64,000 nucleotides of DNA from Planomicrobium sp. Y74 (GCF_003668635.1 NZ_RCWH01000008.1:62001-126000); one strand, 5' to 3'. Shown: positions 27,958-39,365, counted from the first letter of the stretch. A program made the numbers and translations. Notes: generated by a model not told the origin, from the letters alone.

Positions 27958-29241
27958 ATGAAAATTACCCGATTGTCGTCAGCCGTTTCAATCAGAAGAA
28001 CCGGCGGAAATGCGACACCAGAACAAACAGAAGCTGTAAAAAGGATTATTCAGACAGTGCGTGAAGAAGGGGATGCTGCTCTGATCCGCTTTGCGAAAAA
28101 ATGGGATAACGCCGATTTATCCGATTTGCGCGTTTCACGGGAAGAAATTGACCAAGCGGTGACCCGGTTCGATCCTCAATTATTGAATGACCTGACGGAA
28201 GCTGCTGAAAATATTCGTAAGTACCATGACAATCAAAAGCAGGAAGGCTATAAAGTAACCGAGCAAAACGGTTCATATGTCGGACAGCGCGTAACGGCCA
28301 TCGAATCTGCCGGGCTGTACGTACCAGGCGGCACAGCAGCCTACCCTTCCTCGGTGCTGATGAACGTTATTCCTGCCCAGGCGGCTGGCGTACCACGCAT
28401 TGTATTGATCTCACCTCCGGCTGCGGATGGTTCGTTGTCGGATGGTGTTTTAGCGGCAGCCCATATTCTTGGCATTGATGAAATATATAAATCCGGCGGA
28501 GCGCAGGCCATTGCGGCACTGGCTTACGGTACAGAATCCATCGCAGCGGTCGATAAGATAACCGGGCCCGGCAACATTTTCGTGGCGCTGGCCAAAGGCG
28601 AAGTGAATGGAGATGTTGCAATCGACATGATTGCAGGTCCAAGTGAAATCGCCATTATCGCTGATGCAACGGCTTACCCGGACGAAATTTCAGCAGATCT
28701 CTTGTCGCAGGCTGAACATGATCCGATGGCGAGTTCCGTATTATTGACGACTGATGAAGTATTGGCAAAAGCAGTTTCCGATGAAGTCGAAAAGCAATTG
28801 GCAGAGTTGCCGCGGCAATCGATTGCCAGAGCCGCCATCGATGGATTCGGCGCAATTTATCTCGGGGAAACAATGGAGGAACTGATAGATGCAGCCAATC
28901 AATTGGCCCCTGAACATTTGGAGATAATGACGGCTAATGCAGCAGAAGACGCTGAGAAGATCAAGCACGCCGGTGCCATCTTCATCGGACGGTATTCGTC
29001 AGAACCGATCGGCGATTATTTTGCCGGCACGAATCATGTTTTGCCGACCAATAGCACAGCGCGTTTTTCGAGCGCTTTGTCAGTCTATGACTTTTTGAAA
29101 CGGACGAGCATCATCCATTACAGCGAGCAGGCATGGCAGGACAATAAAGAGAAGATTGCCCGGTTGGCGAGGCTGGAAGGCTTGGAAGCCCATGCGCGCG
29201 CAGTTGAATCGCGGCAATGGAAAAAGGAGAATCGATTATGA
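27958..29241 (+). CDS. hisD: Histidinol dehydrogenase
   Basis: Zn2+- and NAD+-dependent two-step oxidation of L-histidinol to L-histidine, last steps of the pathway. Characteristic segments: [47 protein letters not shown] and APEHLEIM; the conserved residues of these motifs hold the zinc site and catalytic base. 427 residues, the normal length. Eight bases separate it from hisG, and its stop overlaps the hisB start in ATGA. Confidence 0.96.
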   Translation: MKITRLSSAVSIRRTGGNATPEQTEAVKRIIQTVREEGDAALIRFAKKWDNADLSDLRVSREEIDQAVTRFDPQLLNDLTEAAENIRKYHDNQKQEGYKVTEQNGSYVGQRVTAIESAGLYVPGGTAAYPSSVLMNVIPAQAAGVPRIVLISPPAADGSLSDGVLAAAHILGIDEIYKSGGAQAIAALAYGTESIAAVDKITGPGNIFVALAKGEVNGDVAIDMIAGPSEIAIIADATAYPDEISADLLSQAEHDPMASSVLLTTDEVLAKAVSDEVEKQLAELPRQSIARAAIDGFGAIYLGETMEELIDAANQLAPEHLEIMTANAAEDAEKIKHAGAIFIGRYSSEPIGDYFAGTNHVLPTNSTARFSSALSVYDFLKRTSIIHYSEQAWQDNKEKIARLARLEGLEAHARAVESRQWKKENRL

Positions 29242-29825
29242 GAAAAGCGGAATTGAAGCGGAATACCAATGAAACGAAAATAGATATCGCATTTTCACTG
29301 GACGGTGAAGGCAAGGCGGACATCGAGACCGGTGTTCCGTTCATGGACCATATGCTCGATCTTTTCATCAAGCACGGTTTATTTGATGGAGATATCAAAG
29401 CGGATGGCGATACACACATTGATGACCACCATACGACGGAAGATATCGGAATTGTGCTGGGCCAGGCTGTCAGAGAAGCACTTGGCGACAAAAAAGGCAT
29501 ACGTCGCTATGGCAATGCATTTGTGCCGATGGATGATGCACTGGCACAGGTTGTTATCGACTGTTCAAATCGACCACACCTTGAATTCAGAGGAGATATT
29601 CCAAATGAAAAAGTCGGTACTTTCGATACCGAGCTGGTTTATGAATTTCTATGGAAATTCGCACTTGAATCACGCATGAATGTCCACGTTATCATCCATT
29701 ACGGGAAAAATACACACCATATCATCGAAGCTGTTTTCAAAGCACTGGCACGGGCGCTTGATGAAGCAACTTCAATTGACCCGCGTGTCAAAGGTGTACC
29801 TTCGACGAAGGGGCTGTTGACATGA
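29238..29825 (+). CDS. hisB: Imidazoleglycerol-phosphate dehydratase
   Basis: Dehydrates imidazoleglycerol phosphate to imidazoleacetol phosphate. The Mn-binding histidine motifs are visible: FMDHMLDLFIKHG, DDHHTTEDIGIVLGQA and YGKNTHHIIEAVFKA. 195 residues, monofunctional type. The ATG at 29238 has AAGGAGA nine bases upstream and overlaps the hisD stop; an earlier in-frame start at 29217 lacks a Shine-Dalgarno. Stop overlaps hisH start by four bases. Confidence 0.96.
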   Translation: MRKAELKRNTNETKIDIAFSLDGEGKADIETGVPFMDHMLDLFIKHGLFDGDIKADGDTHIDDHHTTEDIGIVLGQAVREALGDKKGIRRYGNAFVPMDDALAQVVIDCSNRPHLEFRGDIPNEKVGTFDTELVYEFLWKFALESRMNVHVIIHYGKNTHHIIEAVFKALARALDEATSIDPRVKGVPSTKGLLT

Positions 29826-30475
29826 TCATCGGCATCATCGATTACGGCATGGGCAATCTTTTCAGCGTCGAGCAGGCATTAAAGAAGCTTGACTGTACAG
29901 TTATCCTTTCCGATGATCCGGAAACGCTGCTGGAAGCGGAAGCGATTTTATTGCCGGGCGTCGGGGCATTTCCAGATGCTATGGAACTGCTCGATTCAAA
30001 AGGCCTGTCGGAATTTATCCGGTCACTGCCTGAAAAGGGAATACCGCTGCTCGGCATTTGCCTGGGGATGCAATTGCTGTATGAAGACAGTTCGGAAGTC
30101 AGAATGACAAAAGGGCTCGGTCTGCTGAAAGGCAAAATACGCCGTTTTGAAAAAGGCACGTACCGCATTCCGCATATGGGCTGGAATCGCTTGGAATTTC
30201 CGCGAATGCCGTTTTGGCTGGACAGTCTCCAAGTTGATACCCATGTTTATTTTGTGCATTCATTTTATGTTACGGAAGCGGAAGAGACGGAAATTTTTGC
30301 TGAAGCTGAATACGGCAATATTAAAGTTCCAGGAGTTGTCGGCAAAGGCCCCGTCACTGGGATGCAATTCCACCCGGAAAAATCCGGTGATTTTGGCCAT
30401 TATTTATTAGAGCAATGGATTGCGAACATCAAGGGGGATAACAATGGGCAACTTTCAAATCTATCCGGCAATTGA
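29822..30475 (+). CDS. hisH: Imidazole glycerol phosphate synthase, glutamine amidotransferase subunit
   Basis: Class I glutaminase delivering ammonia to HisF. N-terminal IGIIDYGMGNLFSVEQAL, nucleophile Cys in LGICLGMQLLYEDS (about residue 80), and the His-Glu pair in GMQFHPEKSGDFG close to the C-terminus. 217 residues. ATGA overlap with hisB and a 32-bp overlap with the hisA start. Confidence 0.95.
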   Translation: MIIGIIDYGMGNLFSVEQALKKLDCTVILSDDPETLLEAEAILLPGVGAFPDAMELLDSKGLSEFIRSLPEKGIPLLGICLGMQLLYEDSSEVRMTKGLGLLKGKIRRFEKGTYRIPHMGWNRLEFPRMPFWLDSLQVDTHVYFVHSFYVTEAEETEIFAEAEYGNIKVPGVVGKGPVTGMQFHPEKSGDFGHYLLEQWIANIKGDNNGQLSNLSGN

Positions 30476-31172
30476 CCTGAGAGGCGGCAAATGTGTCCGG
30501 CTTTTCCAGGGAGATTATGGACAGGAAACGGTTTACGGCGATTCGCCTGTGAATATGGCGAAACAATTTGAGGGTGCAGGAGCGGAATGGCTGCATATGG
30601 TCGACTTGGACGGCGCAAAGGAAGGTCGTCGCATAAACGCTCAAGTTGTAATTGAAGCTGCAAAACTTGGTATTAAAGTTCAGGTGGGCGGTGGCATCCG
30701 GACACGGGAAGATGTCCGTTATTATCTTGAAAATGGGGTTTCCCGTGTCATCATCGGAAGTCTGGCAATCCGTGAACCGGAACTGGTCGTTTCTTTCATC
30801 GAAGAATTTGGTGCAGATCATATTGTCATCGGTATAGACGCGAAAAATGGAATGGCAGCTACAGAAGGCTGGACGGAAACATCTGTAAAACCGGCTGCCG
30901 AAGTAGCACGGTTTTTTGTGTCAAAGGGTGCGAAACATTTTATCTACACTGACATTGCGACCGACGGGACACTGGCAGGCCCAAACATTGAAGCGAATAA
31001 ACAATTGGTAGATGTGGGAACGGCAGAAGTCATTGTTTCCGGTGGCATCGGAACAATAGAAGATGTCCAGAATGTCAAAGCGGCAGCAGAAGGTAGTGCG
31101 ATTGCTGGAGTGATTATCGGAAAAGCGCTTTACGAAAAGCGTTTTACATTAGAGGAGGCTTTGACATGCTGA
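30444..31172 (+). CDS. hisA: ProFAR isomerase
   Basis: Isomerises ProFAR to PRFAR; (beta-alpha)8 barrel of 242 residues with two internal phosphate-binding halves: [19 protein letters not shown] at the N-terminus, [21 protein letters not shown], and [16 protein letters not shown] plus [13 protein letters not shown] in the second half. Catalytic Asp in AIDLRGG and Asp in [10 protein letters not shown] are present. ATG at 30444 follows AAGGGGGA by seven bases; upstream in-frame ATG at 30420 is inside hisH without a Shine-Dalgarno. Confidence 0.95.
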   Translation: MGNFQIYPAIDLRGGKCVRLFQGDYGQETVYGDSPVNMAKQFEGAGAEWLHMVDLDGAKEGRRINAQVVIEAAKLGIKVQVGGGIRTREDVRYYLENGVSRVIIGSLAIREPELVVSFIEEFGADHIVIGIDAKNGMAATEGWTETSVKPAAEVARFFVSKGAKHFIYTDIATDGTLAGPNIEANKQLVDVGTAEVIVSGGIGTIEDVQNVKAAAEGSAIAGVIIGKALYEKRFTLEEALTC

Positions 31173-31918
31173 CGAAGAGAATTATCCCTTGTCTGGATGT
31201 AAAGGAAGGACGGGTTGTCAAAGGCGTCAGCTTTGTTTCGTTGAGGGACGCGGGTGACCCGGTTGAACTTGCCAGATTTTACGACAAGCAGGGAGCAGAT
31301 GAGCTGACCTTCCTGGATATATCGGCTTCACACGAAGGAAAAGAAACGATGGTCGAGGTTGTGAAAATTGTCGCCAGCGAGTTATCTATTCCATTTACCG
31401 TTGGCGGCGGAATCCGTTCTCTTGAAGACATGAAAAGGATGCTCCGGGCAGGGGCGGATAAGATTTCATTGAATACAGCAGCACTTGACCGCCCGGAACT
31501 GATCAAAGAAGGTGCCGACTTTTTCGGTTCACAATGCATCGTCGTAGCAATTGATGCCAAGTGGAACGGAAAAGGCTGGGACGTTTATACCCATGGCGGC
31601 CGCAATAAAACCGAATGGGATGCTGTAGAATGGGCAAAACGCAGTGTTGGACTCGGCGCGGGTGAATTGCTGCTGACAAGTATGGACAAAGATGGTTCTA
31701 AGGACGGTTTCGATCTGGCGTTGACCGATGCAGTGAGAAGTGCTGTTGAAGTTCCGGTCATCGCCAGCGGAGGAGCAGGAAGCCGCGAACATTTCAAAGA
31801 AGTTTTTGAGAAAGTGGATGTGGACGCAGCGCTTGCTGCATCAATTTTTCATTATAAAGAAACAAGCATTGCAGAAGTGAAAGATTACCTGCGCACAGAA
31901 GGAGTGAATGTCAGATGA
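31166..31918 (+). CDS. hisF: Imidazole glycerol phosphate synthase, cyclase subunit
   Basis: Uses ammonia from HisH to cyclise PRFAR to imidazoleglycerol phosphate and AICAR. Barrel protein of 250 residues: [19 protein letters not shown], the catalytic Asp in [24 protein letters not shown] and [12 protein letters not shown]. Overlaps hisA by seven bases and hisI by four. Paralogous to HisA but distinguished by the [12 protein letters not shown] motif. Confidence 0.95.
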   Translation: MLTKRIIPCLDVKEGRVVKGVSFVSLRDAGDPVELARFYDKQGADELTFLDISASHEGKETMVEVVKIVASELSIPFTVGGGIRSLEDMKRMLRAGADKISLNTAALDRPELIKEGADFFGSQCIVVAIDAKWNGKGWDVYTHGGRNKTEWDAVEWAKRSVGLGAGELLLTSMDKDGSKDGFDLALTDAVRSAVEVPVIASGGAGSREHFKEVFEKVDVDAALAASIFHYKETSIAEVKDYLRTEGVNVR

Positions 31919-32541
31919 GTAGACTGAATTACGATCAGAACGGCTTAGTGCCGGTAATCATACAGGACAGCGAAACAAAACAGGTGCTGACTTTGGCATA
32001 TGCCAATCAGGAGGCAATCGAAAAGACGATGGAGAACGGCGAAACCTGGCTCTATTCGAGAAGCCGCCAAGAATTATGGAATAAAGGAGCGACCAGCGGC
32101 AACACACAAAAAGTCGTTTCGGTGCAAGCGGATTGTGATGCTGATGCAGTTATCTACGAAGTGATTCCAAACGGACCAGCCTGTCATACCGGCGAACAAT
32201 CCTGCTTCAGCGAAACGATTTATGGAGAAAGCAAAGCTACGGCAGGAGATATGCTGCAAGAGCTGAAAGAATTGATCCGCAATCGCCAGAGTGAAATGCC
32301 GGAAGGCGCATATACGACTTATCTTTTTGAAGAAGGTGTAGATAAGATTTGTAAGAAAGTCGGAGAGGAAGCGGCTGAAGTAATCATTGCCGCGAAGAAC
32401 CGGGATGCAGAAGAATTATCAATGGAAACCGCCGACCTTTTTTATCATGTGATGGTTCTGCTGCAGGAACAAGGCGTTAATTTTGATCAAGTCATGGCAG
32501 TTTTGAAGGAGCGCCACCAGACAAAAACTGCAAGTAAATAA
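31915..32541 (+). CDS. hisI: Bifunctional phosphoribosyl-AMP cyclohydrolase / phosphoribosyl-ATP pyrophosphatase
   Basis: Catalyses steps 2 and 3 of histidine synthesis. The N-terminal HisI domain (about 1-115) has [28 protein letters not shown] and CHTGEQSCF with the zinc cysteines; the C-terminal HisE domain (about 120-208) has [26 protein letters not shown], the MazG-like pyrophosphatase motif. 208 residues. Last gene of the his operon, which lacks hisC and hisK here, as in B. subtilis where those lie elsewhere. Confidence 0.95.
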   Translation: MSRLNYDQNGLVPVIIQDSETKQVLTLAYANQEAIEKTMENGETWLYSRSRQELWNKGATSGNTQKVVSVQADCDADAVIYEVIPNGPACHTGEQSCFSETIYGESKATAGDMLQELKELIRNRQSEMPEGAYTTYLFEEGVDKICKKVGEEAAEVIIAAKNRDAEELSMETADLFYHVMVLLQEQGVNFDQVMAVLKERHQTKTASK

Positions 32542-32560
32542 GCGCCGGATATGCTATAAT
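32535..32560 (+). promoter_or_regulatory. Candidate extended -10 promoter of the yvcD-like gene
   Basis: TGCTATAAT (32552-32560) is a TGnTATAAT extended -10; no good -35 is visible. It lies in the 80-bp gap between hisI and the next gene. Confidence 0.45.
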
Positions 32561-32621
32561 TAAAGGATATTAAAGGGAAGGGCGAGTAAAATCGACCCTA
32601 TAACTTTTTCGGAGGCTTATT

Positions 32622-34148
32622 TTGGAGAATAAAAAGAAAAACAACCACGAGAATGTTCTGTCATTCATTCCTACAGGTGAATATTATTATAAAAAAGCGC
32701 TTAAGGAATTGCAGCGTGAAAATTACCCGAAAGCTCATAAGTATCTGCAGCGGGCAACGGAATTGAGTCCGGAAGATCCGCTGATCATGATGCAGTTTGG
32801 CATTGTACTGATGGAAATGCAGGAATTCGAACAGGCAATGGACGTTCTGCGGGCCGCTCAGGAGCTGGACCCGGAAGAAACGGACATCCTGTTTTTCCTG
32901 TCAGAAGTACATGCCCATATGGGTTTATTTCTTGATGCACGGAAATATGCGAAACGTTATGTCGAAGCCGATGTACAAGGCAAGTACGCAGAAGAAGCGA
33001 TGGAAATCATTGATTTTGCAGAACAGGAAGACTGGCAGCTCCTGGATGACGAAGGCGAAGCCCAGGACAGTGAATATTTCTATCTTCAGGAAAAAGCACG
33101 GCGCTTGATGGAGCAGGGGAATTTTACCGATGCGATTAAAATGCTTGAAGACTTGGTTGCTGACAAGCCCGATTTCTGGGGAGCCCATAATAATCTGGCA
33201 CTTGCCTATTTTTATATCGGTGAAACAGAAATGGCGAAAGCTTTGCTGCATGATGTCTTGAGACGGAACACAGGTAATCTTCATGCATTATGCAATCTGG
33301 CAGTCTTTCATTATTACGAAAAGAATGATGAGCTGGAAGATATACTGGATCTGCTCAAGAAAATCCAGCCTTATGTGTTTGAGCACCGATATAAGTTAGG
33401 GGCAACTTTTGCTCTTGTCGGTAAATACAAAGAAGCCTATCGCTGGTTGAGAAGTTTGCAAAAAAGAGGATTTGACGGAGACCCTGCGTTTTATTTCTGG
33501 TTGTCGCATGCAGCGTATCATTCAAACCATGAAGATGTCGCAAGACAGGCATGGAAACAATTGACCGCAATGGACCCTGGAAAAGAAGGGTATGAACCGT
33601 GGCAGGAAAATGTGACGATGCCGCATTCGGACGCACTTGAGCACAACCGTGATTACCTGGTCGAGAAATTGGATCATTCACATCGAAGCGAACGTTTATA
33701 TGGTCTGTTTCTTCTTGGTAAATCATCACACAAACAGGAAATCATCGCGCATCCGAAGTTGTTGAAAAGTGAACAGCCTACCGTAATCGAAACGTTTATG
33801 CTGGGCTACGCACTTGGACATCCATTCAAAGATTCTGTGCCGGAAGAGCGGGCATTTATACGGGCAATGAAAGCGACCGAGATACTCTACGAGAAAGAAG
33901 GCATGGTCACGCAGCAAGGCTCATATGCTTTTCAAATGTGGTTTATGCTGGTGGATAACGCCTTTCAACGAAATTATCCCTTCAAAAATCCCAATGCGCT
34001 GGCGGCATCGGTTCATTATATGGTGAAGTCTTCGCGTGATCACAGCATCACGAAAAAGTCGACGGCTGAAGAGTTCGGTATTTCGTCTGCCACCTTAACG
34101 AAGTACATTAATGAGATGATCGAGTTTCTGCCGTTATTTGAATCATAA
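32622..34148 (+). CDS. TPR-repeat protein, YvcD-like
   Basis: A 508-residue cytoplasmic protein. Tetratricopeptide repeats cover roughly residues 22-330: KALKELQRENYPKAHKYLQRATELSPED, then GIVLMEMQEFEQAMDVLRAAQELDPEE, and a second group from EQGNFTDAIKMLEDLVADKP. The last ~35 residues (KKSTAEEFGISSATLTKYINEM) look like a helix-turn-helix, an unusual end for a TPR protein. Position between hisI and trxB matches yvcD of B. subtilis. Starts with TTG at 32622, eight bases after CGGAGG; no better ATG nearby. Function unknown; a scaffold or regulator is a guess from the repeats. Confidence 0.82.
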   Translation: MENKKKNNHENVLSFIPTGEYYYKKALKELQRENYPKAHKYLQRATELSPEDPLIMMQFGIVLMEMQEFEQAMDVLRAAQELDPEETDILFFLSEVHAHMGLFLDARKYAKRYVEADVQGKYAEEAMEIIDFAEQEDWQLLDDEGEAQDSEYFYLQEKARRLMEQGNFTDAIKMLEDLVADKPDFWGAHNNLALAYFYIGETEMAKALLHDVLRRNTGNLHALCNLAVFHYYEKNDELEDILDLLKKIQPYVFEHRYKLGATFALVGKYKEAYRWLRSLQKRGFDGDPAFYFWLSHAAYHSNHEDVARQAWKQLTAMDPGKEGYEPWQENVTMPHSDALEHNRDYLVEKLDHSHRSERLYGLFLLGKSSHKQEIIAHPKLLKSEQPTVIETFMLGYALGHPFKDSVPEERAFIRAMKATEILYEKEGMVTQQGSYAFQMWFMLVDNAFQRNYPFKNPNALAASVHYMVKSSRDHSITKKSTAEEFGISSATLTKYINEMIEFLPLFES

Positions 34149-34204
34149 GCATAAAAGTTGATGGTTTTGGCTGAATCTTATACGATTTAGCTATTGAATG
34201 TTAG

Positions 34205-35170
<966 letters not shown>

Positions 35171-35265
35171 TTTAATGGTTTCTTAATGTAGCTGTAATAC
35201 ATTTGACATGTATAAGAGGTATAGTAAGAATAGTAAATTGACCCCCTTTTTATAGAAGTTTTGAA

Positions 35266-35305
35266 AGGCTGTTTTCCGAATCATCGGGAAGCAGCCTCTT
35301 TTTTT
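35266..35305 (+). terminator. Terminator after trxB
   Basis: 14-bp stem AGGCTGTTTTCCGA / TCGGGAAGCAGCCT (with G-T pairs), 4-nt loop, and seven T. Confidence 0.88.
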
Positions 35306-35334
35306 GTGTGCCCTTATTAAAGAATTTGAACTAA

Positions 35335-35735
35335 CACTCTATAGAAACCGATATTCCGCAAAACAGCTTCGCTTGCCTGGGGGCTTGCGTTGAGCTAACT
35401 CGGCCTCGTTGCACTTCGCCCGAGTGGATCTCAACACTTCGCTCGAAACGGAGTTGGAAAGCCAACTCCGTTTCTGCTCCCCTGGGCGTCTTCGCTGTTT
35501 TTCTTCATACCTCAAATTGCTTTCTTAAAAGAGAAACATTTAAATACAATATTCGTTTAATAAAATAAAAACTAAGATTCTAAGTGGTTCTAGAATGAAG
35601 CGTCAGGCGGTGACTCCTGCGGGAATTAGAGCTAGTCCTGAGACCCCGCAGAAAGCGCAGCGAACGAGGAGGCTCAGGCAGATCCCCGCGGAAAGCTTCC
35701 GCCTAGAGCGCAGTGATTTAAAAAGTGGATAGTTT
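35335..35735 (-). repeat. Composite intergenic repeat, copy C (inverted relative to B)
   Basis: Gene-free stretch. Reads as the reverse complement of copy B: module 2 first (35341-35512; starts GAAACCGATATTCCGC, ends near TTCGCTGTTTTTC), then the linker GCTTTCTTAAAAGAGAAAC (35519-35538), then module 1 (about 35590-35725; CCTGAGACCCCGC, GCAGGAGTC... in reverse, ending GGAAAGCTTCCGCC). Module 2 here carries the optional AAACGGAGTTGG hairpin but lacks the long GCGACGAAG arm pair of copies A and B. Confidence 0.83.
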
Positions 35736-35757
35736 TTCCACAGTCTATTTAGTATTC

Positions 35758-35893
35758 CTTTTCTTTTTTGTCCAGACTCCAGTGGCCCAGCTCCTCGGGT
35801 CATAAGCCACTCTGGCTCTGCGGCAAAAGACGCCGCTCCGCCAGATCGTCTTATGCCTGTCAGAGCTAAACGGGCACTTCCGCTTTTCCTCTT
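35758..35893. repeat. Second intergenic repeat type, long copy
   Basis: Begins TTTTGTCCAGACTCCAGTGG and ends AACGGGCACTTCCGCTTTTC. The ends reappear at 39664-39716 as a short version without the middle (here AGCTCCTCGGGTCATAAGCC ... GCCAGATCGTCTTATGCC). The middle contains pairing arms CATAAGCC/… and GGCAAAAGACGCC. The promoter of the yvcI-like gene starts at its right edge. Confidence 0.7.
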
Positions 35894-35922
35894 TGCATGA
35901 CACGCCAGGATAGTTGTATAAT
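35893..35922 (+). promoter_or_regulatory. Predicted sigma-A promoter of the yvcI-rapZ-glmR-whiA operon
   Basis: -35 TTGCAT (35893-35898), 18-bp spacer, -10 TATAAT (35917-35922). The -10 overlaps the ATG at 35921, so that ATG and the one at 35897 cannot be starts on this transcript. Confidence 0.6.
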
Positions 35923-35956
35923 GGAGAAAGTTTATAATAGATACGGAGTGTCGAGT

Positions 35957-36445
35957 GTGCAGCGAATCGCAAATTTATTAGTTATCAAAAATGGCAAAGT
36001 CCTATTATTGAAAAAACCCCGACGCGGTTGGTATGTTGCGCCCGGCGGAAAGATGGAACCTGGGGAGTCCGTATATGAAGCGGCAATCCGGGAATTTAAA
36101 GAAGAAACAAACGCAGAACCTTTAGACACTCATGTTAAAGGGATTTACACGATGATGATAGAAGACGAAGGTGAAGTGGTCGATGAATGGATGCTATTCA
36201 CTTTTGTCGCACATGATTTAAACGGAACCCCTTTTGTTGAAACAAGAGAAGGAATTCTTGAATGGCACCCAATTGAAAGCCTCTCAACATTGCCGATGGC
36301 AGAAGGCGACCGTACAAACCTTCTTTTTGCTGTCAGTAAGCCGGGAGTCCAATATGGGACATTCCATTACACAATGGAATTTGAACTGCTGAAAGAAATG
36401 ATACAAACTTCAACAGAAGAGGTGAACCGCCAGTATGGACAATAA
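35957..36445 (+). CDS. NUDIX hydrolase, YvcI-like
   Basis: Hydrolyses a nucleoside diphosphate linked to another moiety; 8-oxo-dGTPase-like but substrate unknown. The Nudix box runs from Gly31 to Glu50 ([20 protein letters not shown]), with the usual Gly after it replaced by Asn52. The upstream motif [13 protein letters not shown] is typical of the YvcI/MutT1 group. The GTG at 35957, eight bases after GGAG, gives 162 residues, near the B. subtilis length; earlier in-frame ATG codons fall in the promoter. Overlaps rapZ by 11 bp and leads the operon yvcI-rapZ-glmR-whiA-crh. Confidence 0.88.
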   Translation: MQRIANLLVIKNGKVLLLKKPRRGWYVAPGGKMEPGESVYEAAIREFKEETNAEPLDTHVKGIYTMMIEDEGEVVDEWMLFTFVAHDLNGTPFVETREGILEWHPIESLSTLPMAEGDRTNLLFAVSKPGVQYGTFHYTMEFELLKEMIQTSTEEVNRQYGQ

Positions 36446-37316
36446 GACAGAAGAAACAGAATTAATCGTGATCACCGGAATGTCCGGTGCCGGCAAAACG
36501 GTGGCAATCCAAAGCTTTGAAGATCTTGGCTTTTTCACAATTGATAATCTGCCCCCCGCATTGCTGCTGACGTTCATCAAATTGATGCGCGATTCGGGGA
36601 AATCGATGAAACGGGTTGCAGCTGTAATGGATCTGCGTGGAGGCGACTTTTTCGACAGCCTTGTCGATGCAATTGACAATCTGTCGAAAGAGCCGAAAGT
36701 GTCTGTAACAATCCTCTTCCTGGATGCAGATAACCAGACGCTTGTAAGCCGCTACAAAGAAACGCGCCGATCACATCCATTGTCACCAGGCGGACTGGTT
36801 CTTGGCGGCATTAAAAAAGAACGGGATATGCTTATTGACCTTCAAGGGCGTGCAAAATACATCTACAACACTTCTCAAATGAGCCCTCGGGAACTGAAAG
36901 AAAGAATCATTTCCGATTTTTCCACAAATACGAGCAATGTCTTTACTGTAAATGTTATTTCTTTTGGATTTAAACATGGTATCCCAATAGACGCCGATTT
37001 GGTTTTTGATGTTCGTTTTCTGCCAAACCCCTATTATATAGAAGATTTAAAGCCGCTTTCGGGTCTCGATGAACCAGTTTCGAGCTATGTTCTGCAATGG
37101 AATGAAACCCAAATGCTTATCGAAAAACTAACCGATCTGCTTCAATTTATGATTCCCCGGTATAAAAACGAAGGCAAAGCACAATTAGTTATTGCATTCG
37201 GTTGTACCGGCGGCCAGCATCGTTCAGTCACCTTAGCGGAGTATTATGGAAAATTATTTGCTGAAAACAATAAAACCATCATTACTCATCGCGATGTCAA
37301 AACGAGAAAGGTCTGA
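36435..37316 (+). CDS. rapZ: RapZ/YvcJ family nucleotide-binding protein
   Basis: P-loop GTP/ATP-binding protein; the E. coli homologue is an adaptor for small RNA decay, the B. subtilis one (YvcJ) affects competence. Walker A GMSGAGKT is at 15-22; conserved ETRRSHPL follows around 107-114, and the C-terminal domain has [29 protein letters not shown] and [18 protein letters not shown]. 293 residues. Shine-Dalgarno GAGGTGA inside the end of the Nudix gene. Neighbouring glmR controls amino-sugar synthesis in Bacillus. Confidence 0.93.
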   Translation: MDNKTEETELIVITGMSGAGKTVAIQSFEDLGFFTIDNLPPALLLTFIKLMRDSGKSMKRVAAVMDLRGGDFFDSLVDAIDNLSKEPKVSVTILFLDADNQTLVSRYKETRRSHPLSPGGLVLGGIKKERDMLIDLQGRAKYIYNTSQMSPRELKERIISDFSTNTSNVFTVNVISFGFKHGIPIDADLVFDVRFLPNPYYIEDLKPLSGLDEPVSSYVLQWNETQMLIEKLTDLLQFMIPRYKNEGKAQLVIAFGCTGGQHRSVTLAEYYGKLFAENNKTIITHRDVKTRKV

Positions 37317-37320
37317 GCGC

Positions 37321-38316
37321 ATGGAAAATGCAACCCAACGAAAAAAGCTGGTCATTATAGGCGGGGGGACCGGATTGTCCACATTGCTGCGGGGATTGAA
37401 AAAACTTCCAATGGATCTGACGGCGATTGTTACAGTCGCAGACGATGGAGGCAGTTCCGGCAGGCTCCGTAATGACCTTAATATTCCACCGCCTGGAGAT
37501 ATACGCAATGTCATGGCAGCTTTATCCGATGCAGAACCGTTAGTAGCGGAAATGTTCCAATATCGTTTCAGCAAATCAATTGATCTGGGTGGCCATTCAT
37601 TGGGTAATCTGATGCTCGCTGCATTGACCGATTTAACGGGGGATTTTTCGCATGCAGTAAGGGAAATGAGCCGTGTTTTGAGTGTTAATGGTACGGTCAT
37701 TCCAGCTGCAAATCAATTGGTGACGCTTAATGCAGAGTTTGAAGATGGAACCATTGTCAGTGGAGAATCAAAAATTCCAGCCTATTTGCAGCCGATCAAA
37801 CGCGTTTTCATTGAACCTGTCGACGTTAAAACTTTGCCGGATACAGTATTGGCTCTTCGCCAGGCGGATATTATCGTTATTGGACCGGGCTCACTTTATA
37901 CGAGTATTCTTCCGAATCTATTGGTTAAGGATATTAAAAAAGAATTGTTGGCAGCAAAGGCCAAGAAAATTTATATCTGTAATCTTATGACGCAAGCTGG
38001 AGAAACGTATATGTATTCAGCTTCTGATCATGTCAAAGCTTTATATGAACATGTAGGCGAGCCATTTTTGGATGCTGTCCTGCTGGATAAAGCGGAAATG
38101 CCTTCGAATGTGGTGGAACTTTACGAACAGGAAAGAGCAAGGCCCGTCGCGTATGACGAAGAACGATTGGCAGAATTCGGGCTGGAAATCCACCGTGAAG
38201 ATATAGCCAATATTTTTGAAAATGCTGTCCGCCATGAACCAAGAAAAGTGGCTGAATGGCTTTTCCAATATGCTGGAGGCCAATTGAAAGAAGATAGACC
38301 TTATCGGTTTTTTTAA
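37321..38316 (+). CDS. glmR: GlmR/YvcK family gluconeogenesis and cell-envelope regulator
   Basis: UDP-GlcNAc-binding protein that in B. subtilis activates GlmS and is needed for growth on gluconeogenic carbon. N-terminal VIIGGGTGLSTLLRGLKK (Rossmann-like), TVADDGGSSGRLRNDL, PGDIRNVM and the motif LGNLMLAALTDLTGDF are all typical of the 2-phospho-L-lactate transferase-like YvcK fold. The ATG at 37321 is preferred (331 residues); upstream frames extend into rapZ without a Shine-Dalgarno. Confidence 0.92.
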   Translation: MENATQRKKLVIIGGGTGLSTLLRGLKKLPMDLTAIVTVADDGGSSGRLRNDLNIPPPGDIRNVMAALSDAEPLVAEMFQYRFSKSIDLGGHSLGNLMLAALTDLTGDFSHAVREMSRVLSVNGTVIPAANQLVTLNAEFEDGTIVSGESKIPAYLQPIKRVFIEPVDVKTLPDTVLALRQADIIVIGPGSLYTSILPNLLVKDIKKELLAAKAKKIYICNLMTQAGETYMYSASDHVKALYEHVGEPFLDAVLLDKAEMPSNVVELYEQERARPVAYDEERLAEFGLEIHREDIANIFENAVRHEPRKVAEWLFQYAGGQLKEDRPYRFF

Positions 38317-38339
38317 AGGGTTGAAAGGAGGGGAATGAA

Positions 38340-39290
38340 GTGTCGTTCGCTTCGGAAACAAAAAAAGAAATGACGCAGATTGAAGTGGATGAGTGCTGTG
38401 GGAAAGCCGAATTATCGGCTCTGATCCGGATGAATGGAACCTTATCTTTTTCCAGCAGGCAATTGAGCGTTGATATCCAGACAGAAAATGCCGCGATTGC
38501 CCGCCGGATATATACGCTTTTAAAGCGGTTCTACCCGCCTTATCCAGTAGAACTATTGGTAAGGAAAAAGATGCGTCTTAAAAAGAATAATGTGTACATT
38601 TGCCGGATTCGGGATGGTTCTAAACATATACTTGAGGATTTATTGATCATCACTGAGGGCTTTCAGTTTCAGCAGGAGATTGATAAAGCATTAATTGAGA
38701 AGAATTGCTGCAAGCGTGCCTATCTGCGAGGAGCATTTTTGGCTGGAGGTTCGGTCAATAACCCCGAAACTTCTTCCTATCATCTTGAAATTTATTCGTC
38801 GGACCGGGATCATGCGGATTCTCTCACAGAATTGATGAATTTTTTCCATCTGAACAGCAAAACGATCGAGCGGAAAAAAGGTTTTGTCACCTATTTGAAA
38901 GAAGCTGAAAAGATTTCCGATTTTCTCAGCATCGCCGGGGCGCATTCAGCATTGCTGAAATTCGAAGATGTCCGTATTATCAGGGATATGCGCAACAGCG
39001 TAAACAGGCTGGTCAATTGTGAAACTGCCAATCTCAATAAAACCATCGATGCGGCATTGCGCCAAGTGGAAAACATCCGATTTATCGACTCTGTAATCGG
39101 AGTTGAACAACTGCCGGATCGCCTGCGTGAAATTGCCAGGCTGCGCGTCGAGTATCAGGATGTTACACTGAAGGAGCTTGGGGAAATGGTATCAACCGGG
39201 AAAGTCAGCAAATCAGGTGTCAATCATCGCCTTCGCAAGATTGACGAAATCGCTGAATCATTGAGAAAAGGCGAAACGATCGGCGGTTAA
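38340..39290 (+). CDS. whiA: WhiA-type DNA-binding protein
   Basis: Sporulation regulator in Streptomyces and a chromosome segregation/division factor in Bacillus. Residues 20-200 form the degenerate LAGLIDADG homing-endonuclease-like domain ([21 protein letters not shown]); the C-terminal 80 residues are helix-turn-helix ([17 protein letters not shown]...[14 protein letters not shown]). 316 residues. Starts with GTG at 38340 behind AAAGGAGGGG. Same neighbours as in B. subtilis. Confidence 0.94.
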   Translation: MSFASETKKEMTQIEVDECCGKAELSALIRMNGTLSFSSRQLSVDIQTENAAIARRIYTLLKRFYPPYPVELLVRKKMRLKKNNVYICRIRDGSKHILEDLLIITEGFQFQQEIDKALIEKNCCKRAYLRGAFLAGGSVNNPETSSYHLEIYSSDRDHADSLTELMNFFHLNSKTIERKKGFVTYLKEAEKISDFLSIAGAHSALLKFEDVRIIRDMRNSVNRLVNCETANLNKTIDAALRQVENIRFIDSVIGVEQLPDRLREIARLRVEYQDVTLKELGEMVSTGKVSKSGVNHRLRKIDEIAESLRKGETIGG

Positions 39291-39365
39291 CTGCCGCAGT
39301 TCTTTCATATAAAGCAATAAAATCACCTTTCGAGCAGTACAGTCAATTTTCTGAGGAGGATATGC

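Noticed and set aside
32570-32612. Hairpin GGGCGA/TCGACCC as terminator of the his operon
   Set aside because: The stem is bulged and the T-run weak and displaced; not convincing.
35897-35956. ATG codons at 35897 and 35921 as starts of the NUDIX gene
   Set aside because: They fall within the predicted -35/-10 promoter; the GTG at 35957 has a Shine-Dalgarno and gives the family length.
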